From contig NZ_AXVJ01000040.1 in the NCBI RefSeq assembly GCF_000482465.1, forward strand, positions 1-64,000: a stretch of 64,000 nucleotides of DNA, read 5' to 3'. Shown here piece by piece: positions 26,356 to 35,234 of the stretch (within the stretch, counting starts at the first letter, position 1; the number at the start of each line of letters is the position of its first letter). Below the pieces are notes generated by a model. The model was not told the DNA's origin. It saw nothing but the letters and a program-made list of their open reading frames with translations, and did no database searches. The stretch comes from Runella limosa DSM 17973 (GTDB lineage Bacteria > Bacteroidota > Bacteroidia > Cytophagales > Spirosomataceae). The translations under genes were made by a program, and so were the position numbers.

Positions 26356-27495
26356 ATGGAACAACTGCAATCTCTCACTACTCCTTTTAAGGGATTAGAA
26401 ACCCGACTAAAAGCGTTCTTTGACAGTAGATTCTGGCAATTCAAGGTATTATTTTTGTCCTTGGCTATTTCAGTGAGTACTTTGTTAGTATTCAATTTCA
26501 TCTTTGTTGACCGTGGCTTTCGTGATTTATACCAAGAAATGCGTCACCCCGGGTCAATAGGTGGTCTTTTTTGGGACGACATCATCAAGCAAGGTGCTGA
26601 CCCATTTACACCCAAAGATTACGAAGCAGGTTCACACGAAGCCAATCAAACGTTCAGACTTACCGTACCGCTCATTGCGTATGCCTTGCACCTCAATGTC
26701 GCAGGTTTGTACTTGCTTCATGTCATTGTAGGATTGGTATTTTTGTGGTTAGTTATTCAAATCACCTACCAAATTCTCCAAAATCGGTTATTGGTGTTTT
26801 ATTTCCTGACAGGCTTTACGGCCATTTATGCGGGAGCTAATTTTTACATCAATTACCTAGGTCATGCCGATGTTTTTCCGTTTTGTTTTTTGGCGTTGGC
26901 TTTTTACCTACGTAACCCGTTTTGGATGCTCTTGTTTACCCAATTAGCTTTTTGGTGCGACGAACGAGCCATCATCAACTCCTCCTACTTGGGGTTGTGG
27001 TTTGTTCTTCCAATGCTAAAAGAAGTAATTGAAACCAAACAGCTTCGCCTAAAACAAATTCCTCTTCAGGCAGTAGCATTGGTGGTAAGTGCGGGTTTGT
27101 ATTTGATTGTTAGGCAATGGTTATCAAGCACCTATGGCTTAAAAGTAGGCCATGACAATGCGCTTTCTCACCGTACTACTTGGTGGAGTTTGAGTATTTT
27201 AGGAGATAAGTTTACGCGAGGCTTTGAAGGATTTTGGCTAATTATTTTTGCAGGCATGGCCGTTTTGGTTATGCTCAAAGATTGGCTCACGTTTGGGTTG
27301 CTACTAGGGTGCTTTATGGCTACCGCAGCCATTAGTATCATGGTTGCCGATGGCACACGGTCGCTTTCGTTTGGTTACATGATTTTCTTTTTCATGCTTT
27401 CCACCTTACGAAAGCACATTCCTGTCTCTCAGCTCACTTATTTGTTCATAGTAAGTACCCTCATTTCACTTATGCTTCCTATCTCCTTTCCTTAA
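26356..27495 (+). CDS. Polytopic membrane protein of unknown function inside the ilv cluster
   Basis: 379 residues with about nine to ten hydrophobic segments after a short polar N-terminus. An acidic, glycine-rich loop (FWDDIIKQGADPFTPKDYEAGSHEAN) follows the first segment, as in GT-C type glycosyltransferases where a large outer loop carries acidic catalytic residues. I do not recognise a named family. It starts 36 nt after ilvN and ends 6 nt before a methyltransferase, so the two form a pair inserted between ilvN and ilvC. Its role in envelope glycan or polyprenol-linked sugar transfer is only an inference. Confidence 0.7.
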   Translation: MEQLQSLTTPFKGLETRLKAFFDSRFWQFKVLFLSLAISVSTLLVFNFIFVDRGFRDLYQEMRHPGSIGGLFWDDIIKQGADPFTPKDYEAGSHEANQTFRLTVPLIAYALHLNVAGLYLLHVIVGLVFLWLVIQITYQILQNRLLVFYFLTGFTAIYAGANFYINYLGHADVFPFCFLALAFYLRNPFWMLLFTQLAFWCDERAIINSSYLGLWFVLPMLKEVIETKQLRLKQIPLQAVALVVSAGLYLIVRQWLSSTYGLKVGHDNALSHRTTWWSLSILGDKFTRGFEGFWLIIFAGMAVLVMLKDWLTFGLLLGCFMATAAISIMVADGTRSLSFGYMIFFFMLSTLRKHIPVSQLTYLFIVSTLISLMLPISFP

Positions 27496-27501
27496 CCTCT
27501 T

Positions 27502-28254
27502 ATGAATCAGGCGTACTACAAAGAATATTATCACATTGAACGCAAGCACTGGTGGTTTTTGGTTCGTAATCAAATCATTATGAACCACCTGCGTGGTCAA
27601 CTTAGTAATAACCGACCTCTCAAAGTACTTAACATTGGAGTTGCCACAGGACGTACCTCAGAACTACTTACCGAGTTTGGCTCGGTCAAGTCAGTAGAAT
27701 ACGACCAAGCGTGTTTTGAGTTTACCAAAGCCGCAGTACCATCGCTCGACATCATCCAAGGTTCGATTCTTGAACTTCCTTTTGAAGATCAATCGTACGA
27801 CCTAGTATGCGCGCTCGATGTCATTGAACACGTCGAAGAGCATCAGTTGGCGGTACAAGAAATGCAGCGAGTTTGTAAACCAGGCGGTTTTGTCTGCGTC
27901 ACTGTTCCTGCGTTTAATTTTTTATGGAACCAGCACGACGACGTCAATCACCACGTTCGGCGATATACTCGGCCGCTGTTAGAGGGTCTGTTTCAATCCA
28001 CAGGCAAAATCACTTTCAGTAGCTATTTTAATTTTTGGTTATTTTTTCCCATTGCGGGATTTAGGTTGTTGTCGCGGTTATTGCCGCTTCATCATCGAAA
28101 AATTGAAGAAGCAGGTTCAGATTTTACGGTCATGAACGGTTCTGTTTTTCAAAAAGTATTTTACGGTATTTTCAACACTGAAAATGCCTTTATCAAAAGT
28201 GGCATTCAGCTCCCAGTGGGCGTATCATTGCTACTTAGTTGGCAGAAGAAATAA
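27502..28254 (+). CDS. SAM-dependent class I methyltransferase
   Basis: 250 residues. The N-terminal YYHIERKHWWFLVRNQII segment followed by LNIGVATGRTSELL (motif I, with IGVATG in place of GCGTG), DLVCALDVIEHVEEH (motif II region) and CKPGGFVCVTVPAF match Methyltransf_11/23 enzymes that often sit in surface polysaccharide clusters. It pairs with the upstream membrane protein. The substrate is unknown. The ilvC start lies 41 nt downstream. Confidence 0.82.
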   Translation: MNQAYYKEYYHIERKHWWFLVRNQIIMNHLRGQLSNNRPLKVLNIGVATGRTSELLTEFGSVKSVEYDQACFEFTKAAVPSLDIIQGSILELPFEDQSYDLVCALDVIEHVEEHQLAVQEMQRVCKPGGFVCVTVPAFNFLWNQHDDVNHHVRRYTRPLLEGLFQSTGKITFSSYFNFWLFFPIAGFRLLSRLLPLHHRKIEEAGSDFTVMNGSVFQKVFYGIFNTENAFIKSGIQLPVGVSLLLSWQKK

Positions 28255-28295
28255 AACCACAGTTATTGTATTACCCAAATAAACAAATCAATTCA

Positions 28296-29339
28296 ATGGC
28301 ACAAATCAATTTCGGCGGGACCGTAGAAGAAGTAGTAACCCGCGAAGAATTTCCTTTAGAGAAAGCGCGTGAAGTATTGGCAAACGAAACTATCGCGGTA
28401 ATCGGTTACGGTGTTCAAGGTCCAGGCCAAGGCCTTAACATGCGCGACAACGGCTTCAACGTTATCGTTGGTCAGCGTAAAGGCAAAACATACGACAAGG
28501 CAATCGCTGATGGTTGGGTACCAGGCGAAACCCTTTTCGAAATCGAAGAAGCCTTGGAAAAAGGCACAATCATTTGTTTCTTATTGTCGGATGCAGCCCA
28601 AATCGAATTGTGGCCAACCGTTAAAAAATATTTGACTGCTGGTAAGTCATTGTATTTCTCTCACGGATTTGGAGTAACTTACAACGACCAAACAGGTATC
28701 GTTCCTCCAGCTGACGTGGACGTATTCTTGGTAGCTCCTAAAGGCTCAGGTACTTCACTCCGTCGTTTGTTCGTAGAAGGAAAAGGTCTTAACTCATCGT
28801 TTGCGGTATTCCAAAACGCTACTGGCGAAGCCCGTACGAAGTGTATCGCAATGGGTATCGGAGTAGGTTCAGGCTACTTGTTTGAAACTGACTTCTACCG
28901 TGAAGTAACGTCTGACCTTACAGGTGAGCGTGGAACATTGATGGGTGCTATCCAAGGAATTTTCGCGGCTCAGTACGAAGTATTGCGCGAAAACGGCCAC
29001 TCTCCATCAGAAGCGTTCAACGAAACGGTAGAAGAATTGACGCAGTCGTTGATGCCATTGGTGGCTGAAAACGGTATGGACTGGATGTACGCTAACTGTT
29101 CAACTACTGCTCAACGTGGTGCGCTTGACTGGTGGAAGCCTTTCAAAGAAGCTACTAAGCCTGTGTTCCAACAACTTTACAACTCAGTAAAATCAGGTGA
29201 GCAAGCAAACATCTCTATCACTCGTAACTCGCAGTCAGACTACCGCGAGAAACTTGAAGTAGAATTGGCTGAACTCCGCGAGTCTGAAATGTGGCAAGCA
29301 GGAGCAGCTGTTCGCAGCTTGCGTCCAGAGCGTAACTAA
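28296..29339 (+). CDS. ilvC: Ketol-acid reductoisomerase
   Basis: NADPH-dependent isomeroreductase of valine and isoleucine synthesis. I use the ATG at 28296 (MAQINFGGTVEEVV), giving 347 residues; the longer frame from 28239 overlaps the methyltransferase. The Rossmann motif GYGVQGPGQGLNMRDNG and the C-terminal domain with EAFNETVEELTQSL and catalytic glutamates are intact. Codon choice looks more biased than in the two preceding genes, consistent with high expression. Confidence 0.95.
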   Translation: MAQINFGGTVEEVVTREEFPLEKAREVLANETIAVIGYGVQGPGQGLNMRDNGFNVIVGQRKGKTYDKAIADGWVPGETLFEIEEALEKGTIICFLLSDAAQIELWPTVKKYLTAGKSLYFSHGFGVTYNDQTGIVPPADVDVFLVAPKGSGTSLRRLFVEGKGLNSSFAVFQNATGEARTKCIAMGIGVGSGYLFETDFYREVTSDLTGERGTLMGAIQGIFAAQYEVLRENGHSPSEAFNETVEELTQSLMPLVAENGMDWMYANCSTTAQRGALDWWKPFKEATKPVFQQLYNSVKSGEQANISITRNSQSDYREKLEVELAELRESEMWQAGAAVRSLRPERN

Positions 29340-29420
29340 TACTATTAACCTCGATAAGGGCTGGTACCCCCGTTCAAACCCTTGCCGCGGTTGTTATAGT
29401 ATCTTTATTTGAGAATATAG

Positions 29421-29457
29421 AAAATCCCCCGAGTTGTGTAACTTCGGGGGATTTTTG
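29421..29457 (+). terminator. Strong terminator-like hairpin between ilvC and ilvA
   Basis: AAAATCCCCCGA pairs with TCGGGGGATTTT (29421-29432 with 29444-29455), extended by GTT/AAC beyond a one-base bulge, with a GTGT loop and a following T run. It divides the cluster into an ilvD-to-ilvC unit and an ilvA-onward unit. No clear ATG-started leader peptide precedes it. Confidence 0.82.
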
Positions 29458-29482
29458 CAACCACCCAACTTCATCTATTTCT

Positions 29483-30766
29483 ATGAGCCTTGCACCCGAC
29501 AAACATAAAGCCAAAAATGCCGATTTTCCGACGTTCGACAATATATTACAAGCCGCCGAACGCATTCGTAAAGTCGCCAAACACACTGATTTAGAACTTA
29601 ATCTCAACTTTTCGGAGCGCTACGAAGCCAATATCTATTTTAAACGGGAAGACTTGCAAGTGGTTCGTTCGTACAAAATTAGAGGGGCTTACAACAAAAT
29701 GGCTAGTCTGTCGGCCGAAGCCCTCGAAAAAGGAGTCGTATGTGCTAGTGCAGGAAACCACGCGCAAGGAGTAGCCTATGCTTGCAATAAGATGCAAGTA
29801 CGCGGCACGATTTTTATGCCAAGCACGACCCCTGCTCAAAAAGTAAAACAGGTGAAGTTGTTTGGAAAAAACCAGATTGAGGTTGTCCTCCACGGCGACA
29901 CGTACGATGATGCTTATCACGCTGCGAAGCACTTTTGTGAAGCCCACGCCGCTACGTTCATCCACCCTTTTGACGACGTGCAGGTGATGGAAGGCCAAGG
30001 AACCGTAGGTTTGGAAATTTTCCGCGATGCTGATTTTAAAATCGATTATCTACTTTTTGCCATTGGCGGAGGTGGACTAGCCTCTGGGGTGACTACCGTT
30101 TTTAAACAACTCAGCCCAGCTACCAAGCTCATTGGCGTAGAACCCGTAGGCTCTCCCACAATGCACACGGCTATTAAAGAGGGACACGTCGTTACACTCG
30201 ACAACATTGATAAGTTTGTGGACGGGGCCGCCGTCAAACGCGCTGGTGAACATACCTTTGAGGTGTGTCGCAAAAATTTGGACGATATTTTGCTGATTCC
30301 CGAAGGAAAAGTCTGCTCCACGATTTTGCAACTGTACAACGAAGAAGCCATTGTGGTTGAGCCCGCAGGAGCGCTTACCGTAGCCGCACTTGACCAAATC
30401 AAAGACGAAATTAAAGGCAAAGACGTAGTGTTATTGATTGGAGGTGGCAACAACGACATCACCCGTACCGAAGAAATCAAGGAACGTTCGCTGCTGTACG
30501 AAGGCTTAAAACACTACTTTATCATTCGCTTTCCGCAGCGTTCGGGCGCATTCAAAGAGTTTTTAAACCACGTACTCGGCCCCAACGATGACATTGCTCA
30601 CTTTGAATATTCTAAAAAAACCGCGCGTGAACGAGGCCCTGCTTTGGTAGGAATCGAACTGAGAAACAAAGAAGATTTTGAGCCGCTTTTAGCCCGCATG
30701 AAAGAGCATAATATTCAGTTTGAGTACATCAATAATAAACCTGATTTGTTTGAGTTTTTGATATAA
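29483..30766 (+). CDS. ilvA: Threonine ammonia-lyase (biosynthetic threonine deaminase)
   Basis: PLP enzyme of 427 residues making 2-oxobutyrate for isoleucine. The PLP lysine lies in SYKIRGAYNKM (about residue 64), and the glycine-rich phosphate loop is AIGGGGLASG. The C-terminal 80 residues (YFIIRFPQRSGAFKEFLNHVLG) are a single ACT-like regulatory domain, shorter than the double domain of E. coli IlvA. It starts 26 nt after the terminator above. Confidence 0.94.
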   Translation: MSLAPDKHKAKNADFPTFDNILQAAERIRKVAKHTDLELNLNFSERYEANIYFKREDLQVVRSYKIRGAYNKMASLSAEALEKGVVCASAGNHAQGVAYACNKMQVRGTIFMPSTTPAQKVKQVKLFGKNQIEVVLHGDTYDDAYHAAKHFCEAHAATFIHPFDDVQVMEGQGTVGLEIFRDADFKIDYLLFAIGGGGLASGVTTVFKQLSPATKLIGVEPVGSPTMHTAIKEGHVVTLDNIDKFVDGAAVKRAGEHTFEVCRKNLDDILLIPEGKVCSTILQLYNEEAIVVEPAGALTVAALDQIKDEIKGKDVVLLIGGGNNDITRTEEIKERSLLYEGLKHYFIIRFPQRSGAFKEFLNHVLGPNDDIAHFEYSKKTARERGPALVGIELRNKEDFEPLLARMKEHNIQFEYINNKPDLFEFLI

Positions 30767-30779
30767 ACTTTAAAAGAGC

Positions 30780-30992
30780 ATGAAACTCCATTTAAAAGAA
30801 ATAGATACTTCTCAAGGAAGAGTTGTTCAGATGCCAGTTGAAGAATGGGAGCGATACAGTCGTCAATATGAGCAAATGAAAATAAGACTATATTGGAAAA
30901 AACGTTTGAAATCTTCTATCAATCAGGTCAAGAAAATGGAGGCTGGCAAACTCCCATCCAAAACCATCGAAGATTTCCTCAATGAGCTTTGA
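30780..30992 (+). CDS. Probable antitoxin of a RelE-type pair
   Basis: 70-residue protein rich in charged residues (MKLHLKEIDTSQGRVVQMP...). It has no family I can name with certainty, but its size, its position directly upstream of a RelE/ParE-like gene and the 11-nt overlap with it are typical of antitoxins. The C-terminal half (KKMEAGKLPSKTIEDFLNEL) could wrap the toxin. It starts 13 nt after ilvA. Confidence 0.62.
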   Translation: MKLHLKEIDTSQGRVVQMPVEEWERYSRQYEQMKIRLYWKKRLKSSINQVKKMEAGKLPSKTIEDFLNEL

Positions 30993-31317
30993 GATAACAG
31001 TAACGCCCGATTTTCAACGACGAGCCAAAAGGCTTTTGAAAAAATATGCTTCGTTAAAATCCGATTTGGCAGTCTTGGTAGCACAATTACGAGAAAACCC
31101 AACTATTGGTGTCTCTTTAGGAGCTAATGCTTTCAAAATTCGCTTGGCTGTCAAGAGTAAAGGAGGAGGAAAAAGTGGTGGAATTCGTATTATAACAGTA
31201 GTAGTTTTCCTAAATAATCGAGTGTATCTAGCTGATATTTATGATAAATCAGAACAGAGTACACTTACTGATAAAGAATTAAAAAAATTGATTGAAGAGA
31301 TAGAAAATGAACTTTGA
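30982..31317 (+). CDS. RelE/ParE-superfamily toxin-like protein
   Basis: 111 residues: FEITVTPDFQRRAKRLLKKYASLKSDL at the start, then a basic, glycine-rich core (KIRLAVKSKGGGKSGGIRIITVVVFLNNRVYLADIYDKSEQ), the pattern of RelE-like RNases or ParE-like toxins annotated as type II toxin-antitoxin RelE. It overlaps the upstream small gene by 11 nt and the downstream small gene by 11 nt, so the three are translationally coupled. Target (mRNA or gyrase) is not known. Confidence 0.72.
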   Translation: MSFEITVTPDFQRRAKRLLKKYASLKSDLAVLVAQLRENPTIGVSLGANAFKIRLAVKSKGGGKSGGIRIITVVVFLNNRVYLADIYDKSEQSTLTDKELKKLIEEIENEL

Positions 31318-31525
31318 TTTTAGAAAATACCACGTGCGCGCCATCAATGCCCGCGACGAAGCCGAAAAGGCGGCCATCAACCAAGAGTTGAAAGATTTGT
31401 ACGACTCATTGTCTGATGACGATAAAAAAGTGTTCAGTGAAGAGCTACAGAAGTTTTTGGTATCCCAATACAAAGCCATCGGCGATGAGTATCAGGCGCT
31501 GAAAGATGGCGGCGCGTTAAACTAA
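31307..31525 (+). CDS. Small acidic protein of unknown function
   Basis: 72 residues, predicted mostly helical, highly charged (RDEAEKAAINQELKDLYDSLSDDDKKVF). No family recognised. The ATG overlaps the end of the RelE-like gene by 11 nt; the AraC gene starts 18 nt downstream. It may be part of the toxin-antitoxin operon or an independent conserved small gene. Confidence 0.65.
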   Translation: MNFDFRKYHVRAINARDEAEKAAINQELKDLYDSLSDDDKKVFSEELQKFLVSQYKAIGDEYQALKDGGALN

Positions 31526-31543
31526 CCCCGATTAACTTTCCTC

Positions 31544-32386
31544 ATGCTTCGCGTCCCTTCTTCCATCAGCGCCCAACAGTTTCAGTCTCTGAAAATTCAG
31601 GACACGACTTTTGTGGCCTACCGAAGCGACGTGTATCCCGAGCGTAACGAGATTTTCTTTGAAGAACACGCCGTCGTTGTCGTGCTGGAAGGAGAAAAGA
31701 AGTTTATCTCCCCCAACCAAGACCTCCACGTTCGCAAAGGACAAATTTTATTTTTTCAGCGAGGCTGCTATTCCATGAACGAATCCATCGGAAGCGACTA
31801 CCGCAGCCTTGTTTTTTTCTTTCACGAAAAGCTACTGAAAGAGTTTGTAAGCCAAAATCAATCGTTGTTCGACAAAGCAGATGTCGAAAACCCTCAGCCT
31901 ATTTTGGCGTTACAGTCCTCTTCGGCTTTTGAAAAGTTCATTGATTCCCTTTTTCCCTATTTCAACTCACAAACGCCCTACTTGAATCAGTTTTTACGAC
32001 TCAAGTTTCAGGAATTACTGCTTCATTTATTGGAAATCGACGGCTCCAATCAACTCAAAACCATTTTGTTTAATATTTACAAAGGGCAAAAAACAGACTT
32101 GGAATACTTGCTCAACAACTACTACCTAAAACCTCTGACAATAAGTGAATTAGCTCATCTTTCTGGACGAAGTTTGTCTGCCTTTAAGCGCGAGTTTGAA
32201 GCCCAATTTCACGCCTCACCTGCCCATTGGATTAAACAAAAACGCCTAGAACAAGCGGCTTTTTTACTCAAAAACGCCAATAAAAACGTATCCGAAGTTA
32301 GTATGGAAATTGGCTATGAGAGTGTTTCGCATTTTATCAAAGCCTATAAGGAGAAATATGGGGAAACCCCGAAGAGAAATAAATGA
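31544..32386 (+). CDS. AraC-family transcriptional regulator
   Basis: 280 residues. The N-terminal half resembles a cupin-like sensor (FEEHAVVVVLEGEKKFISPNQDLHVRKGQILFFQRG); the C-terminal 100 residues carry two HTH motifs (LTISELAHLSGRSLSAFKREF and VSEVSMEIGYESVSHFIKAYKEKYGETP). Its targets are unknown; position inside the amino acid cluster need not imply regulation of it. It ends base-to-base with the convergent Uma2 gene. Confidence 0.88.
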   Translation: MLRVPSSISAQQFQSLKIQDTTFVAYRSDVYPERNEIFFEEHAVVVVLEGEKKFISPNQDLHVRKGQILFFQRGCYSMNESIGSDYRSLVFFFHEKLLKEFVSQNQSLFDKADVENPQPILALQSSSAFEKFIDSLFPYFNSQTPYLNQFLRLKFQELLLHLLEIDGSNQLKTILFNIYKGQKTDLEYLLNNYYLKPLTISELAHLSGRSLSAFKREFEAQFHASPAHWIKQKRLEQAAFLLKNANKNVSEVSMEIGYESVSHFIKAYKEKYGETPKRNK

Positions 32387-33016
32387 TTAAACCACATTTT
32401 CAAAAACATCTTCCAACTCCACCTCCAACTCAGGCAGTGTACGAACTTGCAATGGCCCAGGTTGTTGAAGGTGTCCAAAATGCCCCAGAAGGGCGTATTT
32501 ATGCCCCTCAAGTAAATAAATACTAACGGTTTTTGCCTCAGGAAATACAATCCAATATTCGCTTACGCCTACTTCTTCGTAAAGGTTAAATTTTTCGTTC
32601 AGGTCTTTTTTGGCCGTTGAAGGTGACAAAACTTCAATTACCATATCAGGAACCCCGTTACAGCCTCGTTCATCAATTTTAGTAGGATCACAAATCACAC
32701 AAATGTCTGGTTGCACAACAGTCTTAGTATCAGGCATTAATTCACCATTGGCATCATACGTCGGCAAGCGAACATCAAACGGACGTCCAAATATCAGGTA
32801 CTTTTTACGTCGAAGATAAAAACCAATTATACCATACAGATTTCCTACTACTTGTTGATGTTGCGTATAGGGCGTAGGTATTTCAAAAATCTTCCCTTTA
32901 ATAAGTTCTACAAACTCCTCAAATTGCCATTGGAGATATTCTGAGTAGGTATAGCTACCATTCTTATCCAATTGCGATAGCGAAGTGATAGGCATAGCTG
33001 TAGCGTCTTTTTGCAA
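32387..33016 (-). CDS. Uma2-family (PD-(D/E)XK-like) protein
   Basis: 209 residues. The pattern VQPDICVICD...VPDMVIEVLSPSTAKKDLNEKFNLYEEVGVSEYWIV is diagnostic of Uma2/DUF820 proteins, predicted restriction-like nucleases of unknown role that are common in Cyanobacteria and Bacteroidota. PD, E and K catalytic-type residues are conserved. It stands on the opposite strand to the surrounding amino acid genes and directly abuts the AraC gene stop, consistent with later insertion. An alternative start is the internal ATG at 32995 (MPITSL). Confidence 0.85.
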   Translation of the reverse strand: MQKDATAMPITSLSQLDKNGSYTYSEYLQWQFEEFVELIKGKIFEIPTPYTQHQQVVGNLYGIIGFYLRRKKYLIFGRPFDVRLPTYDANGELMPDTKTVVQPDICVICDPTKIDERGCNGVPDMVIEVLSPSTAKKDLNEKFNLYEEVGVSEYWIVFPEAKTVSIYLLEGHKYALLGHFGHLQQPGPLQVRTLPELEVELEDVFENVV

Positions 33017-33178
33017 AAATAATCAATTATTCAAAAGCAATCAAAGTATTAAATTGGGTCAAATATCTACAAAGAACCAAAATCGCTATTGTTTGAGCGT
33101 ACGACGTCATGTCTCTTTGAAAGGAATCTTGCAATTTTGTATCGTATTATTTTCCCATTGCATTAATCTCAAATTGAT

Positions 33179-34582
33179 ATGTCAAACCAACCAACAACTC
33201 TCTTCGACAAAGTGTGGGATGCGCACGTTGTCCGCAAGATTGCAGACGGTCCCGATGTTTTATTTATCGACCGCCACTTTATTCACGAAGTAACCAGTCC
33301 AGTAGCGTTTTTGGGCTTGGAGAGCAGAGGCATTGGCGTGTTGTTTCCGAATCGTACGTTTGCTACGGCCGACCACAACACCCCTACCATTAACCAACAT
33401 TTACCCGTAGAAGACCCTCTTTCGGCCAATCAGCTCAAAGCGTTGGAAACCAACACCGCCAAATACGGTATTTCACACTGGGGCTTGGGCCACCAAAAGA
33501 ACGGGATTGTACACGTAGTTGGGCCTGAAAACGGCATCACCCTTCCAGGTATGACGATTGTCTGCGGTGATTCACACACTTCTACCCACGGAGCATTTGG
33601 AGCAATTGCGTTTGGTATAGGTACCTCCGAAGTAGAAATGGTCTTGGCGTCGCAGTGTATTATGCAGCCTAAACCAAAGAAAATGCGCATTACCATCAAC
33701 GGTCAATTAGGCAAAGGGGTACTTCCTAAAGATGCGGTATTGTACATCATTTCTCAAATTTCGGCCAGTGGTGCTACGGGTTACTTCGTAGAATACGCTG
33801 GGGATGTATTTGAAAACATGAGCATGGAAGGCCGTATGACGGTTTGTAACATGTCGATTGAAATGGGTGCGCGCGGTGGTATGATTGCCCCCGACGAAAA
33901 GACGTTTGCTTACCTAAACGGACGCGAGCAATCGCCAAAAGGCGAAGCTTGGGAAAATGCCGTTGCGTACTGGCAAACCCTCAAAACCGACGAAGGCGCT
34001 GGGTTTGACTTGGAATACACCTACAACGCGGCCGACATTGAGCCTCAAATCACCTACGGAACGAACCCAGGTTTAGGAACGGGTATCACTAGACACATTC
34101 CGAAAGCTGCTGATGTACTTGACGGAGCCGCCTCTTATGCTAAGTCATTGAATTACATGGGCTTCGCCGAAGACGAAAGCATCTTAGAAAAACCCATTGA
34201 TTATGTTTTCTTGGGTAGCTGTACCAACGGCCGTATTGAAGACTTCCGCGCGTTTGCTTCCATAGTGAAAGGCCGTAAGAAAGCTGACAATGTAACCGCT
34301 TGGTTGGTTCCTGGTTCACACATTGTGGAGGCACAAATCAAAGAAGAAGGCATTTTGGATATTTTGACCGACGCAGGTTTCCAACTTCGTCAGCCAGGCT
34401 GCTCGGCTTGCTTGGCGATGAATGACGACAAAATTCCTGCGGGTAAATATGCCGTAAGTACCTCTAACCGTAACTTCGAAGGTCGTCAAGGCCCAGGAGC
34501 ACGTACGTTATTGGCTAGCCCATTGGTAGCCGCTGCCGCCGCTATTACTGGTAAAGTCACTGACCCACGGGAGTTTTTGTAG
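33179..34582 (+). CDS. leuC: 3-isopropylmalate dehydratase, large subunit
   Basis: Aconitase-family subunit of 467 residues carrying the [4Fe-4S] cluster: ligands lie in [11 protein letters not shown] and [34 protein letters not shown] is intact. With LeuD it isomerises isopropylmalate and, in the citramalate route, citramalate. About 160 bp separate it from the upstream Uma2 gene, enough for its own promoter, though I see no perfect consensus there. Confidence 0.95.
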   Translation: MSNQPTTLFDKVWDAHVVRKIADGPDVLFIDRHFIHEVTSPVAFLGLESRGIGVLFPNRTFATADHNTPTINQHLPVEDPLSANQLKALETNTAKYGISHWGLGHQKNGIVHVVGPENGITLPGMTIVCGDSHTSTHGAFGAIAFGIGTSEVEMVLASQCIMQPKPKKMRITINGQLGKGVLPKDAVLYIISQISASGATGYFVEYAGDVFENMSMEGRMTVCNMSIEMGARGGMIAPDEKTFAYLNGREQSPKGEAWENAVAYWQTLKTDEGAGFDLEYTYNAADIEPQITYGTNPGLGTGITRHIPKAADVLDGAASYAKSLNYMGFAEDESILEKPIDYVFLGSCTNGRIEDFRAFASIVKGRKKADNVTAWLVPGSHIVEAQIKEEGILDILTDAGFQLRQPGCSACLAMNDDKIPAGKYAVSTSNRNFEGRQGPGARTLLASPLVAAAAAITGKVTDPREFL

Positions 34583-34632
34583 TTCTATTTCGCGTACATT
34601 GTCACCCTGCAAGGGTCTAATAATCATTCATC

Positions 34633-35229
34633 ATGGCATACGATAAATTCACCATACTAACCAGTTCGGCAGTGCCGCTTCCGTTGGAAAACGTGGACAC
34701 TGACCAAATCATCCCTGCTCGTTTCTTGAAAGCTACTGAGCGTAAAGGATTCGGCGACAACCTTTTCCGCGATTGGCGCTACAACGGCGACGATACGCCT
34801 AAGGCCGATTTCGTTTTAAACAATCCTCTTTACAGCGGTAAAATCTTAGTAGGCGGCCGTAACTTCGGTAGCGGTTCGAGCCGTGAGCACGCTGCCTGGG
34901 CTATCTACGATTACGGATTCCGTTGTGTAGTGTCCAGCTTTTTTGCTGATATCTTCAAAAATAACTCCATCAACGTAGGGATTTTACCCGTGACGGTAAC
35001 GCCTGAATTTTTGGATAAAATTTTCCAAGCCATCGAAAAAGATGCTAACTCCGAATTGACGGTTAATCTTGCTGAACAAACTATTACGATTGTTTCGACG
35101 GGCGAATCGGAGTCATTTGACATCAATGGCTACAAAAAACACAATCTCATCAATGGTTACGACGATATCGACTATCTACAAGCCATGAAAGAGGAAATCG
35201 GTGTATTTGAAGCCGCTCGGCCTTATTAA
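34633..35229 (+). CDS. leuD: 3-isopropylmalate dehydratase, small subunit
   Basis: 198 residues. The swivelling aconitase domain is clear: LENVDTDQIIPARFLK near the start and GRNFGSGSSREHAAWAIYDYGF. It follows leuC by 50 nt and precedes the citramalate-synthase-like gene by 5 nt. Confidence 0.95.
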   Translation: MAYDKFTILTSSAVPLPLENVDTDQIIPARFLKATERKGFGDNLFRDWRYNGDDTPKADFVLNNPLYSGKILVGGRNFGSGSSREHAAWAIYDYGFRCVVSSFFADIFKNNSINVGILPVTVTPEFLDKIFQAIEKDANSELTVNLAEQTITIVSTGESESFDINGYKKHNLINGYDDIDYLQAMKEEIGVFEAARPY

Positions 35230-35234
35230 TTTCT

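Noticed and set aside
29335-29416. Leader peptide for ilvA (in-frame Val-Val-Ile-Val codons)
   Set aside because: No ATG or plausible start in that frame after the preceding stop, and no clear antiterminator pairing. Kept only as a possible degenerate attenuator.
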